A stretch of 64,000 bases of DNA from contig NC_092567.1 in the NCBI RefSeq assembly GCF_037975245.1, forward strand, positions 13,904,876-13,968,875. Direction: 5' to 3'. The translations under genes and the position numbers were made by a program. The DNA comes from Apostichopus japonicus (Eukaryota; Echinodermata; Holothuroidea; Aspidochirotida; Stichopodidae). The notes under the pieces are model-generated. The model saw only the letters and a list, made by a program, of their open reading frames with translations. It did not search any database and was not told the DNA's origin. Numbering within the stretch: position 1 is the first letter of the stretch; each line of letters begins with the position of its first letter. Of the stretch, positions 1 to 12,948 are shown piece after piece.

Positions 1-678
1 CTTGTGAACAAAGTGGTGAAATTCTTGCTGAAGTTAATATTCTGGAGGTGTACCACAACTCTTTGCTACGATTTGTTACTGGTAATATCAGAATCTGAGG
101 TAAAGTCACTGATGAGAGGAGAATGCATGATAGTGAACTGTGCTACCCCTGCCCTACATCTCTCTACTTGCTTCTAGCATGATGGATCATGTTCTATGTA
201 ACTTTGAAATCCATCTAGCATGGAAATATTTCTAGTCATTGCCACTGTTCACTTTAGCATATTTTTCCAAATCCTACAATGTCCTCAACAGAGACAGGCA
301 GACATTCCCTATGTATACACACTCAATTACATATACACTTGTTTGCAACTGAAACAACCACCACAGAGCTTGTCGATCTAACAACTTGATTGTTGCATAA
401 CCATAGTTTGAATATTCATCACAAGAGTTTATTTGACAAATATACCTATTTGAGCTGAAAACTTCCTGAGGCATTACTAATGTTTTTCTTCAACAGCAAT
501 ACTTTTTTACTTGTTATTGTTTATTTATGCTACTTAGCAAGGTCTACCCTAGAGTGATGTCATACTACTGTTGTTCATCTACATTCTCTCTTCTCATTTA
601 TGTCTACTCTATAGTCTTTACTTCCAAGTATCCTTAGCATTTACTCTAAACTTTCATGAATCCTTAGCGTTTACTCAC
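1..678. other. No clear exon; PDHX intron or downstream exons
   Basis: AT-rich sequence left of the last clear PDHX exon. Several weak acceptor/donor pairs exist on the minus strand, but none encodes a recognisable part of the PDHX catalytic domain. Confidence 0.4.
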
Positions 679-777
679 CCTTTAAGTAAAATTCCTCCAG
701 GTCCAGATGAGGGGATGTTGACTGCATCTAAATTGTGAGTATCCAGTAACTGCCTGACTGCTGGTGATATGTTTTTC
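679..777 (-). CDS. PDHX: PDHX exon with start of E3-binding (peripheral subunit) domain
   Basis: Acceptor TTCTCTTTCGTAG, then [19 protein letters not shown] and [14 protein letters not shown], donor GGG|TGAG region (last base 679, GTGAGT follows). This fits the SPAxRxLxxxxxLD..xGxG pattern of the family. A possible following exon begins near 115 after CTCCTCTCATCAG (G-DFTSDSDI), but that is too short to call. Confidence 0.85.
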
Positions 778-3700
778 CTACGAAAGAGAATTGTTACAAA
801 CAACATTCTAGCTAGCCATTGTGATGATATTGCATTTGTTACACTGCTATATCAACGAGAAACATGCCAAGCAATGTAATGGCGATATCGAGATGACAGT
901 CTTGTTAATTTCACAGATACTTGACACACCACCAAATGAGTAACATTAGTGATATACTGCCAAGAGTGGTTGAAGAATCCTAGTCACTTCATTGGATCAT
1001 ATTTTGCACAGCATTTATTTATTTTATTTAGTGTTTTCATGGTGTATCCGGGTACCCCCCTGACGTGATACTACCCGGCTCCTAATAGATAGTAGTAGTA
1101 ACAACTGTTTAAGAGCTAAATTTGATATTTATATGGTCTGATCCAATAGAGGTGGACAGCAAACCTAAGCAGCGGCGGCAGTGCGGTGTTAGGGAAGCCT
1201 CGCAAATCTAACTGCCATGTCCGGGCCGGTGGATTTTTCCGCGGCTATAATGAGCACAGCCACAAGCAGATAATGAGTCACACTTGAGTGCACACTCTCT
1301 CCAAACCACCCTGCACGCTATACAGTTACATTCACAGCCACGGTCAAGTTTACTAAGCCGATTTGAACACAATAGTGAGTTGAACAAAACATCATAGCTC
1401 TCTTAAAGTCAAAAGGTATTCAAACGTTTCAAAAAGATAGTGTGTTTGTTTATACACCGTATTTTATCCTACTGCATAGACAAAACTTCTGTGAAAAACA
1501 AGTAAGGAAATGTGAATTTACACTGCAGGAATCTAAAATGCTAACTTTCTTATTTTCCCAGTCGACCAAGTAGGAACAAAAACTTTCGTTGCCATTTTGC
1601 AAGACAAGATTCCTGAATTTTTAAGATTTAAAAATCTAAAAATCTGAAATCACAATCTAACTTCTTGTACACGTGCAAATTAGCGTGAACCAGAGCCTAA
1701 CATACTGGAAGGCTTTAGCATAATCCTACTACAGTGAAGAACAGGACCTAAACTCCCTAGCTAAGTGGAAAAAAATTGATTGACTGTAGGGCATTTTTCG
1801 CACTCCAGCAAAGCTGTACTATTTTTTTAGCCAGCTAGATCGTAGACATCCCTTATAAATATCATGTATCACTGCACTGGATTGGGGGTGTGTAGAGTGT
1901 AGTGGTGTTAATGATATGATTATATGAAGTTATTAACAAGTTAATGAAAGAAACAAAGCAGATATAAATTATTGAGGGAGGTTTTAAACCTTATCTTACA
2001 CCTACGTATTTGAACATGAAAACATTGTCCGTAGAGAATATAATTCATTTATTATAGCATCCAATATGTAATTTCTTGAAAATCGTGATACACGAGGGTA
2101 AACAATTTTTTTCCCGGGTACCCGTATACCCGACGGGTAACGGCTCTCAGGTACCCGGTTCCCGATTTTTGGACCTGTGTAAACACCATTTTTATTTGAC
2201 ACAGTTAAAGTTTATTTCTTGTGAATTCACATGATGAGAGATGAAATTACACTTAAACATTTTACTCTGCATTAACTGGAGTATCCCAAACATATGTATC
2301 CGATATATACTACTTTATTTAAAAAATGCACCAAGCAAGAAAGATTTACCTTCCATTGCTTAAATGTTACCGATGGTACACACCTTACTTTCTCTGGTTC
2401 TTCTTTGATTTCCTCCTGACTGACCTCAGAAGCAGCAGGACTTGCCTCAGGTTCACTGGTTGCTATTTCCTGTGGCATTTCTACATCTTTCCAGTCTTCT
2501 CCTTCTGCCACCATTAGAGCAATCAGTTTGTTGATGGATACATTGGCAGTTCCTTCTGGTATCTAGCCAAGTAACAAAAGCACATCATTAACCCCCAAAT
2601 CCAATTCTTTAGTTTTGAGATGTCAGCAGTTTCTCAGTCTACATCAATTATGCAAATATGTGAACTATTCTATAATTCAGCATTATTTCAAATGGTAATT
2701 AACAGACTTACTAAGGGAATTACACAACAGATCTCACAGACAGTTATAGGAGTGTTAGCTCAGTGGTTAATGCCGGTGCCTTGCAATCATAAGGTCCCAA
2801 GTTCGAGTCACTCTAAGATTAATACATGTCGTCCAGTTACAGAGTTGTTGACAATTGACAATTCATAATCATGGATGTTAAATATGAATCTAAGAGACTG
2901 ACTTCGGTCAGCTTGCGGCTTTGATAAGCCAATGATGGCTTCTTAGCGAGTTCCTGCTTGCAGGAGGATATAAAATACATACATACATACATCTCTTTTG
3001 TCCAATTAAATGACATATATGCATCATACTTTAACACCGATACACATGTCAAGAAAAGTTGTCAAAGTGTTCCCAGATTATCATGATAGGCGCAAAAAAT
3101 GAATTGACTTTAGAAGAGTAATCATCAAGTACACTCTACGTGAATCGTCAATTCTACACAATTAATTAAGATACTTTTCTTTTACCAAAATCTTAGCAAG
3201 AGTCCCATCCTCATCGGCATCCATGGTAACGGTAGCTTTATCTGTCTCTACTTCACACAGAGCATCGCCAGCATTAACAGTATCACCTACAGAGTAGAGA
3301 TAGATAGACTTTGAGGAAATTTGTCAGGCCCTCTTACTTTTACTCAATATAAATTTGACGAATTAATGACCTGTTAACCCTTAATGTGGTGTTAACCACA
3401 CGCTAGAAGTCCGATATATAGTGTTAAAGCAGATCAGATCCTGCACCCTTTGACAGGAGACAGGGTTGGAGTAAGCATCATACCCTACTGTGATCAGTGC
3501 TACATATTTAATTTAAATGCAACTCGGGGTTGACCCACCATGAGCAGTGAACTTCTCTCCTGTGTGGATTGTTGGTTGTATGCAATAGTAGTAGCTCTAT
3601 TAATGGCAGTGCTGCACATCACATGGCTATGCTTGCGAACCGTTTCTTCTGGTAAACAAACCTCAACATCCTGTCAGTTGATCAGACAGCAGGGGCTGAC

Positions 3701-5331
3701 CGCTGACATTGAGCACAGGGTCTAATTATCCTAATGTAAATGTACTGAGAATCATAACCGATTGATCGAGCCTGGTGACTGAGGTGTAATGAAATGTGGC
3801 AACAGACTATCTACAATGAAATTTGTCAGGCTATTGAATTTGAAAGAATAGTGTGGGACTTACCAAATTGTATGCAAAATGCTCTTTTGAATAAAGTTTG
3901 AACTTGAACTAGAAAATGATCAAGCTATTCTCCTTGCCATTTCTTTACATTCCAGCTTTTATGTACCCACAGACTCGCAACAACAACAAAAAATATCCAT
4001 ACATACACTTTTAAATGTTCTTAATGAGAAGAAGCTGCGAAATGGTCACATTAGGACCAAACATACCTTCACGCTTCAGCCATTTTCCAATGGTACCCTC
4101 TGTCATTGTAGGTGATAGAGCAGGCATCAGAAGTTGCATTGGCTCCACCCCTAAGGAAAAAAGCAGTGTTAACAGGAAAGGATTATGAGACAATTATAAC
4201 ATAATTAAACTATTCTTTAGTTTCATCAAATGTATTCTTTATCTAGACCTAAATCCTACTTTATAGTCTACAAACATGCCACAGAATCCATAACTTGACG
4301 TCTAATTTTTTTTTTTTCTGAGGACCCCACACTCCTTACATGAGAGTCACATCCAAGCACCCCACAGCCACACCCCTTGTTCCCCTGCAGCTGGTTCATA
4401 AAGGTTCATGCCCCTAGCAAAATCTGCCCTGGGAAAAATGGAATTTGTCCCCTCACTTTGAAAATCCTGTGCATGACACTGTTCACATTCCTATAAGACC
4501 ACTCACAAATATCTCCTTCTTGTGATCAGAATGAGGTATTACTCTCCCAATTCAACCTCAAATAATCAATTTCACCTCACCTCACTCCAAAGAATAAGAA
4601 AAAAATGTTAATGCTGTCTTTACTAATCCTGAAGTGAATGATCACATTCCTGTAGATGTTTTGTAAAAGTATGTGGGCCTTTTTACATTCTCTTACACAG
4701 GCTCTTTAGTGCATAAGCTTGCAACCTTACTTTCCCGTGTAGGTTAAAAACTTTTAGAACGGCACGGTGGGCGAAAGGAGGGGTTTGCATGGCCGCCCGT
4801 GTCAAACAGTGAAGCTAAGGCACTGAGCCATCTGCCCTATATATATTTGCAACACATTCACACAGTATAGGCAGTGATACGATAGCATCTTTACAACTAC
4901 ACTAATTAAAGTTGGTCATACAATAAACGCAATTGGTGTTCGATCGGGACGCAAGCTTTTTTCACGGGACGCAAACTTTTTATCTGTAGTAACATTATTG
5001 ACAGTGTAGCCTAACTGAACGTACAACTAAGGCCTGCTTAGGCTACACGTATAAGGTCTACCATAGTACCAACTTCAACGTAGGCTAGGCCTAGCCTAAC
5101 TTACAGTAGGCCATGCTGATTTACATACAACAGTCTGTTAGGCTACATAAAAACAATAACGACTTCGTAGAAATATTTTGTTTAACAGTCAAATTCATTA
5201 CCTGAGAGACAACTTGAACGACTTAAATGTTTGATTCTCCATTCTTGTATCACTGTCGTTGAGCGTAACAAAGCTCTTTTTGACATATGAACATTTCTCC
5301 AGCAAAATGGTAGGGCTCGTATGCCAGACAT
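679..5331 (-). CDS. PDHX: PDHX: pyruvate dehydrogenase complex E3-binding protein (5' part of gene, continues off left edge)
   Basis: Mitochondrial matrix protein that docks dihydrolipoamide dehydrogenase (E3) onto the E2 core of the pyruvate dehydrogenase complex. Five exons are readable on the minus strand: 5331-5202, 4150-4067, 3286-3186, 2562-2389 and 777-679, all with AG/GT borders. Order of domains: Arg/Ser-rich leader (residues 1-43), lipoyl domain with [15 protein letters not shown] and the lipoylation motif ETDKATV, a [10 protein letters not shown] segment characteristic of PDHX rather than DLAT, an acidic Ala/Pro linker, then the start of the peripheral-subunit-binding domain ([15 protein letters not shown]). 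Phases agree across the first four exons. Exon 2389-2562 ends in phase 0 but exon 679-777 needs two bases before it, so a short linker exon between them was missed. The catalytic-like domain is outside the window. DLAT is the alternative, less likely because of the GEDWK segment. Confidence 0.9.
1036..2186. mobile_element. Possible DNA-transposon relic with GGTACCC-rich ends, in PDHX intron
   Basis: The left edge reads GTGTTTTCATGG followed by CCGGGTACCC. The right edge, reverse-complemented, reads GTGTTTACACAGG followed by GGGAACCGGGTACC. The similar outer and inner motifs in opposite orientation suggest terminal inverted repeats. No clean target duplication and no transposase were found. 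Confidence 0.3.
2389..2562 (-). CDS. PDHX: PDHX exon 4 (end of lipoyl domain and acidic linker)
   Basis: Exactly 58 codons: [20 protein letters not shown], then [10 protein letters not shown], then a Glu/Pro/Ala/Ser-rich flexible linker ending EEPEK. Acceptor TTGGCTAG, donor GAGAAA|GTAAGG. Confidence 0.92.
2749..2992 (+). mobile_element. tRNA-derived SINE with (ATAC)n tail
   Basis: Begins GGAGTGTTAGCTCAGTGG (A box) and carries GTTCGAGTC (B box) about 45 bases later, the internal RNA polymerase III promoter layout of a tRNA. An unrelated body of about 150 bp follows (with CTGCTTGCAGGAGG) and ends in tandem ATAC units. It sits between PDHX exons 3 and 4, antisense to the gene. Confidence 0.75.
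3186..3286 (-). CDS. PDHX: PDHX exon 3 (lipoyl-lysine exon)
   Basis: Encodes [19 protein letters not shown] and the following [13 protein letters not shown]. The lysine of ETDKA is the expected lipoyl attachment site. Acceptor CTGTAG, donor TTTTG|GTAAAA, phase 0. Confidence 0.92.
3855..3915 (+). mobile_element. Possible 3' tail of a LINE or SINE
   Basis: The sequence AATAAAGTTTGAACTTGAAC, a polyadenylation-like hexamer followed by a short tandem TTGAAC-type tail, resembles the 3' end of non-LTR elements. No reverse transcriptase is visible upstream. Confidence 0.25.
4067..4150 (-). CDS. PDHX: PDHX exon 2 (lipoyl domain, first half)
   Basis: Acceptor TTTTCCTTAG, then [15 protein letters not shown] and [12 protein letters not shown], the standard opening of 2-oxoacid dehydrogenase lipoyl domains. 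Donor GAAG|GTATGT, phase 1. Confidence 0.9.
4300..4500 (+). repeat. Dispersed repeat family D (CAGCACCCC / CAGTCGGG type), copy 1
   Basis: Shares the order of motifs 'ACATGAG..', 'CACCCC', 'AAAGGTTCA', 'AAATC.GCCCGGG', 'AAATCCTGTGCATGACACTG' with copies near 5800, 40540 and 43180. Lies in the PDHX first introns. Confidence 0.45.
5202..5331 (-). CDS. PDHX: PDHX exon 1 (start codon, mitochondrial leader)
   Basis: ATG at 5331-5329 begins [16 protein letters not shown], a basic, Ser/Arg-rich leader lacking acidic residues until position 30, as expected for mitochondrial import. The donor is CTCAG|GTAATG, leaving phase 1, which joins correctly to the next exon. Confidence 0.8.
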
Positions 5332-5399
5332 CTTGATCGAAGCAATAGAGCAGAATATAGGAACTGCTCTATGATCGAAGCAGACTTGGTCAAGTATTT

Positions 5400-5990
5400 A
5401 ACACAGTGTGAGGTCAAATCCAGGGTAGCACCCCACTATTTAAAAAGTATGTGTATAGTTGGACACAACATGAACTAGAAAGAACTTTTATTCAAATCGT
5501 GTTTCGGTGGCAGGCGGTTGTAAGGTGTTTATGGAGGGGTGGGTGCTTGGTGCAGAGAATATGCTTGAATATGACTTTTACTATACCTGTTCGCCGGGCC
5601 ATCAGTGTGTAATAATAGTTACATTGAATATTTGATTAATCTTTGCAATGATAAGCAGTTTCATGCCTAAGGGGGGGGGGGGGGAGGGGGCTATACCTCC
5701 CATCGTCAGTCGGAGGGTGTTCAGCCGTAATTTTTGTTTGCATTCAGCCGGGGAAGAGCTAGAACACTTTACGCTTCAGAATGCACTACTTGATATCTAT
5801 TTTTGTTTCTGAGGGAGCCTCCCTACATGGGATTCGGCTTCAATTGTAGGCCTACCCAATGCATGGCAGCACCCCTTCTTTACAAAATCCTTCATTCGCT
5901 TCTGGCCCTCCCCTAAAGGTTCACTCTCCTTACTAAATCAGCCGGGAAAACTTTGAATTTATATTATTTATTACCCTCATTCTTGAGTTT
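5400..5990 (+). repeat. Gene-free stretch with poly-G tract and family D repeat copy 2
   Basis: Upstream of PDHX. It contains a G-run at about 5670-5690 and, at 5800-5960, another family D copy (CCTACATGGGATTCGGCTTC, CAGCACCCCTTC, AAAATCCTTCATTCGC, AAATCAGCCGGG). No promoter motif could be identified. Confidence 0.45.
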
Positions 5991-6002
5991 AGAAGTACTT
6001 AA

Positions 6003-6290
6003 CTAACGTCCCAGTAAACATTCTGACGTCGGATCGACGTTGGGTTTGGGTCGCGTGAAATGGTCGGACCGACTTCTCCCACGATTTCCGTCTGCAAAGT
6101 GGCGCAACGTCGATTCGACGTTGATTCAGACGTCCAATATTCATTGGTCCGACGTTTGGCCGATTCTTCGGTATATATACCGTTGAAACAACGTTCATTG
6201 GACGTCTTTCCAACATTTAATGCATGTCGACGTCGATTCGATGTCGATGAAACCGTCCAATATTCGTTGGAAATTTGGGATATGATATCT
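6003..6290. repeat. Palindromic ACGTCGATTCGACG-type repeat
   Basis: Multiple self-complementary segments such as ACGTCGATTCGACGT and GTCGACGTCGATTCGA, with TCCAATATTCATTGG and TCCAATATTCGTTGG spaced between them. This looks like a fold-back element or MITE. The apparent ORFs on both strands follow from the palindromic composition. Confidence 0.5.
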
Positions 6291-6307
6291 AGGCCTATTT
6301 GAATGAA

Positions 6308-6510
6308 ATAGGCCAGTGGCTATATCCATGGCCCTACACTGTAGCCTTGATCAGTGGTTATATCAATGGTCCCATACTGTAGCCTTGACCAGTGTTTATA
6401 TCAATGGGCCCTACACTGTAGCCTTGATAAGTGATGATATCAATGGGCCCTATACTGTAGCCTTGATACATTGGTGATATCAATGGGCCCTACACTGTAG
6501 TCTTGATTGC
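6308..6510 (+). repeat. About 40-bp minisatellite, five copies
   Basis: Unit approximates AGTGGTTATATCAATGGGCC then CTACACTGTAGCCTTGAT, repeated from 6314 to about 6506 with minor substitutions. Confidence 0.8.
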
Positions 6511-6657
6511 ACATGCGTTTACCGCACCCTATCACTTCCCGACACTGAGTTAGAGCTAGGAAGCTTAAGCCGGGTGTGTAGCTGCTTTTCCCCTCATTTT
6601 TGGGGTGTATTTACAACTGCCTAGCTTTCATAGATCACTCAAATTAGTGCTAAAATT

Positions 6658-6819
6658 ATGAAATTTTCTAATTGGGCCTTCGGCTCCCTTCACCCTGGAA
6701 CAGGGGCTTTCCCCATTGGAATCTCACAGGAGGGTAACTCCCCAGATATCCCTGACGACCTCGCCAAGATCATCGATGGCAATGACACTGCTCCAGACTG
6801 GTGCTATATAGCACAGTAG
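6658..6819 (+). CDS. Short ORF with coding-like composition, unidentified
   Basis: A 53-codon frame from ATG at 6658 to TAG at 6817-6819, immediately followed by AATAAA. The translation includes FPIGISQEGNSPDIPDDLAK and ends NDTAPDWCYIAQ, which looks more protein-like than the surrounding sequence. I do not recognise it. It could be a terminal exon, a mobile-element fragment or chance. Confidence 0.2.
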   Translation: MKFSNWAFGSLHPGTGAFPIGISQEGNSPDIPDDLAKIIDGNDTAPDWCYIAQ

Positions 6820-7635
6820 AGAATAAAGAAATGGCTAAATTCAAGTGGATTTTGATGCTTGTCAGTGGGGAATGAATCACAATTTTGTTTTTTGGTGCCA
6901 TTAGTCGGAACATAAGAACATCAAAATCACTCACATTGTAAAGTTCTGTGTTAAAAGAAGGAACTCTTTGTATAGAGTTTATTTTCTGTAAAATTGAGAT
7001 TGGTTTTGCAAATACTGTCACAGCTAAAATATTGAACCTCATAACTGGACCTTTTAATTTAGGATATCTCCTAAATGGAGTAAGATTTTCTTAGTTGTTC
7101 TTTTTATTGGAAAGGAAGGGGGAGGGGGAGGGGGTTGTTCACAGACATCTTTGTCATATATATATAGTAAGCCAAAGATGATGATTTTGGTTTGTGTCCC
7201 CTTGAAAAGTAATAGAAAATAAAAATCATTGTTGGTGAAGAAGCATAATTTTTTTGGAAGGTGCCTTATAGTTTGATTTGTTTTAGGGCAGGGTCAAGGG
7301 AAATGAAATTGGAAATGTACAGAGCATGGTCGAATGTGGTATGGCTAGATAGTTAAAGAGTTATATTTTACCACTGTGCTTGCAGAACAAAAATGTAACA
7401 ATTAAATAAAAAAGTTATAGACATATATAACACATGCCAATTTGCACTTGTGTTATGCCAAAAATTCTCGAATTCTGGGGATATTTTTAAAACCAATTTT
7501 TGCCTAGTACAAAGATGACTTAGAAAGATGACTTGCTCAACCTAGTAGTTATGGTCAATATTATGCAAACCACAGGAATAATTCCCCTTCAATGTCTATA
7601 ACTTGACAATTAGCAGTAATTGCTAATTACCTGAT

Positions 7636-7850
7636 TTGTCCCTCCGTTACCTGTCCCTCCGTTACCAAAAAATACATTTTTTTTTTATTTCTTAGTCATT
7701 CAATGCTTGAAAAATTTCATAATTTGTATAAAACACCTTCTTAGGATTAACCACTCGAGAAATGTTAAACCAAGGTATTGGCTACTTTTTATGCTAAAAT
7801 AAACAACAAGTGAACTATAGTGTCCCTCCGTTACCAGTAACGGAGGGACA
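7636..7850. repeat. GTCCCTCCGTTAC repeats and perfect hairpin
   Basis: TGTCCCTCCGTTACC occurs twice in tandem at about 7638-7667. At 7821-7850 the same 14-mer faces its own reverse complement with a 2-base spacer, giving a perfect 14-bp-arm palindrome. Confidence 0.8.
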
Positions 7851-8795
7851 ATCGTTTACTGCTCTTGTGCACAGATTCCTGGGAGTTTACTTGCTACTTG
7901 TTGTTTCTAAGAATAAAATTCTTGAGTTCCAGTTTATGTGAAGAGAACAGCTTGACTAGCATTAATATAATCCTCAGAATGTGAAGTCATAGAAGTCAAG
8001 AAAAGCTAATTTTGAGTTAGAAAAAACCACACGACAAACACCAGCTGGAAGGTAAGGAATGGAAGTTTACATTCATAGATTTCTGCTGATGCCAACCAGT
8101 TCTAAACTGTGAGCAATATTTCAGCTGTGAGCATCAAGGACATTTTCTTCCATTTGCAAGAGCCCCCAAAGCCACTTTCCTTCAGAAGGAGAAAAATCAA
8201 AGCTTGTTAATCAGGATTACAAGAAAATACTAAAAAAGTTTGCAGACATGTTCAAAGCATAGTTGTGATTGGAATATTGTTTATTAATTTTCTATTTTCA
8301 TGATATTGTTGTTTTGTTTTGATAAACTGAAGACACAAGAAATCAGACCTGATTACAATGCTTAAAGTGCTTATCCAAAGCATTCTTAAACCCATTCACA
8401 CTACTTGCAAGTTCCACTCAGAAAGTTATGCCGAATAATATTCCTACTTTGTAACTTCTGGAGTTTAAGACAATGACCTCTGGTACAGCTACTATTAGCA
8501 AACATGAAAAAGTCAGTGGCAGATAAATGGTCAAAACCATACACTTGAAAACCTGCATCAAGTCATCACGTAACCTCCTATCCAGGCTATCAGGCCTACT
8601 CTGATACACCCTATCCACCTACTGGGTTGAGATCAGCTAGTTTGTTTTGAATAGTATCGCCCAGCCTCTTTCTTGAATACAAGAACAATATACTTCCGGA
8701 TAAATCGTCAAGGGTTAATTAAAGGGAAGCGAGGGGTTTAAACTTCAATCTTGGTATATCGCCTAAAGGGCAAGAAATATATAATACGTGATTGA

Positions 8796-9085
8796 GTGGT
8801 ATAAAGGCGCGTAGCGAGGAATTTGCCAAGGGAGGGGCGAAACCTGTAGGCAAACTATCTAAGCGTAGCGCCACCGGAAGTTGGCGCGAAGCGTGCAAGA
8901 AAATTTTGGCCGAAACTGCCTCCCAGATCGCTGGAAATGGCACTTCCCAGGCCTTGTAAGTTGCATCTAACCTTTTTTTATTTTAAAATTACTAGCGATA
9001 TAAAAAAATATATATGCTCAAGGGGAGGGGGCGGTCGTCCCCTTCGCCCCTTTGCCCCCTCCTTGGCTACGCGCCTGGTGGTATA
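8796..9085. mobile_element. hAT-type MITE, copy 1 (274 bp, 8-bp target duplication)
   Basis: Element 8804-9077, flanked by GTGGTATA at 8796-8803 and 9078-9085. Ends are AAGGCGCGTAGC and, reverse-complemented, CAGGCGCGTAGC. The interior holds ACTATCTAAGCGTAGCGCCACC and AAGCGTGCAAGAAAATTTTG, a core shared with the elements at 10.8, 22.6 and 39.4 kb. 8-bp duplications and CA-starting ends are typical of hAT transposons. Confidence 0.8.
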
Positions 9086-9742
9086 TAGTAATGTTCCTTT
9101 AGCTATTCGGTTTTCAAAACTATTCAGCTTTGAAATATGCAAAATATCTGGTTGGACCAGATCATAACGATGTGTCCTTGGGCACTTAATCTCCATTGCC
9201 TCTCTTCACCCAGGTGTATAAATGGGGACTTGCGAGGTAACTTGTGGATAAAAGTTGCGTGCGCCGGTTTGTGGCTGCACCCATATGCACTGTAGGAAGT
9301 CTCCGAGGGGACAAGTAGATGGGGCATGTGACAAGTTACCAGTGACCAGGGCTTAAGTTGTTAAGTCGTGTGACGGGGCCTTAGCCTTTAACAAGACTGT
9401 AAACCTTCAACTTTAACTTTAATGTGGCAGTCATGACGTCAGCTCATGCATGCAGGCAAAAATAACTAGGTTAATCCATTGTTTGATATATTCTGATATT
9501 CTGATACCTTATTCACCTATGTTCTGTTGTTCTGCATATGAAAAACAAACACCACTGAATGACATTGAACACCATGTCCTAGGTAATTTGTTTTAACATG
9601 TTCTAAGCAGTCATAAAACTGGTTTATTTCTGGTTTATACTGGTTTATTTCTGGTAAAACTGGTTTATTTAAACTGGTTGATTTGTTCTAACATGTTCTA
9701 AGCAGTCGTAAAACTGGGTGTTTTCCAATTGAGTTTCGTGCT

Positions 9743-9744
<2 letters not shown>

Positions 9745-9823
<79 letters not shown>
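9745..9823. repeat. (TA)n microsatellite
   Basis: About 39 uninterrupted TA units. Confidence 0.98.
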
Positions 9824-9827
<4 letters not shown>

Positions 9828-10059
9828 GAGCAGCAATATATAGGAAAACCGGGGAAATTCTTCCTTTTTTATACATTTTTTTCACTCCATTATTGATATT
9901 TTTCGTTTCAAATGAACAATCAATTTCAAAATTCAATTCGGATTTGCTACAATTTATATAATCGATAACATTTACGACATAAAAAAATAACACTTATTGC
10001 CCAAAACAATATAAAGAATCAAACAGAATTAATGGAAAAGAAATTCGCAAAAAAAGGGA

Positions 10060-10330
10060 AATTCTTTATAATGCGGCGTAGTTGTTCGGTGACGCGGCCA
10101 GCAAGTCTGCGTTTGGTATCCCCCACATATAAAACCCTACAATTTGTGCAGACGATAATATAGACGATATTACTAGAGATGCAATTGAAATGATTGGTGA
10201 CCAGAAAAGTATACGATTAGGGCCAATAATACTGGTTAGTTTGTCTTTAAACACGCAATTACAAGTGTAACATCTCTTGCGTTGGCAAGGGTATGTTCCA
10301 GGGTTTTGATTAGCGTTTGCGACGGGTGGG
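10060..10330 (-). pseudogene. Penelope-like element remnant: GIY-YIG endonuclease region
   Basis: Minus-strand translation gives NPGTYPCQRKRCYTC at about 10318-10270 (the Cys motif preceding the nuclease in Penelope-like proteins). In another frame from about 10222 it gives FNCISSNIVYIIVCTNC and RVLYVGDTKRRLAGR, the GIY-YIG core and following Arg-rich helix. One frameshift near 10220 separates them and the reverse transcriptase is absent. The Cys motif differs from the element at 12.9-14.5 kb, so it is a separate lineage. Flanked by (TA)n tracts. Confidence 0.75.
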
Positions 10331-10649
10331 GGTGTGTGGCCCGGACCAGGTAATCAGAATTATTACTGTCCCGTTTATGACATTAAAGAAAAATATTGAA
10401 ATATCTCCTTCAGTTACGTCTTGTTGCAGAGAGTAGGCTGATTTCCCTAAAGGTCTCAATTCCAAGTTCGATATACCTTAGTTCTCTGCCTCAGCTAATC
10501 CCCTTGTCCTTATCCTCAGTTCATTGTGCTCTTCTCCCTTCCGTTCAGCGTGGGGTTCTCTTATTCATTTGAGCGTATCCTTAAAGACTGTGTGTTTTAA
10601 CGTGTCTTGTTAGTTGTAATTTTGTTACCTCGTTGAAGGGTTTATTTTC

Positions 10650-12601
<1,952 letters not shown>

Positions 12602-12636
<35 letters not shown>
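12602..12636. repeat. (TA)n microsatellite
   Basis: About 17 TA units between the hAT-like right end and the Penelope-like element. Confidence 0.97.
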
Positions 12637-12638
<2 letters not shown>

Positions 12639-12948
12639 AATAACGGAAAAACTGTTAAACAACTATGCTGCATTTAGAGAAAGGCTGGATCTCGAGTGAG
12701 ATACAATAATTGAATTAGGTAAGTGATTGGAAGTAAAACAGCCAATGTTTGGTTTTTGCAGAGCTTTCGAGCAAAACTAGCTCTTCTTCAGTGCATGATC
12801 ACCGAAAGTGACAAGGAGTAGCAGGAATTGAAACTGTTTTATAGAGAAGATGTCGGCATGGTTGTAAAGGCAAAGCGACTTACTGATTTCTGCTGAATAG
12901 AGCAGAAGTTTTAGAAATTCGGATTATTTTAATCCGCGTCGGATTATT

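Noticed and set aside
2749-2821. Functional tRNA gene
   Set aside because: Acceptor ends do not pair well and a SINE body with an ATAC tail follows directly.
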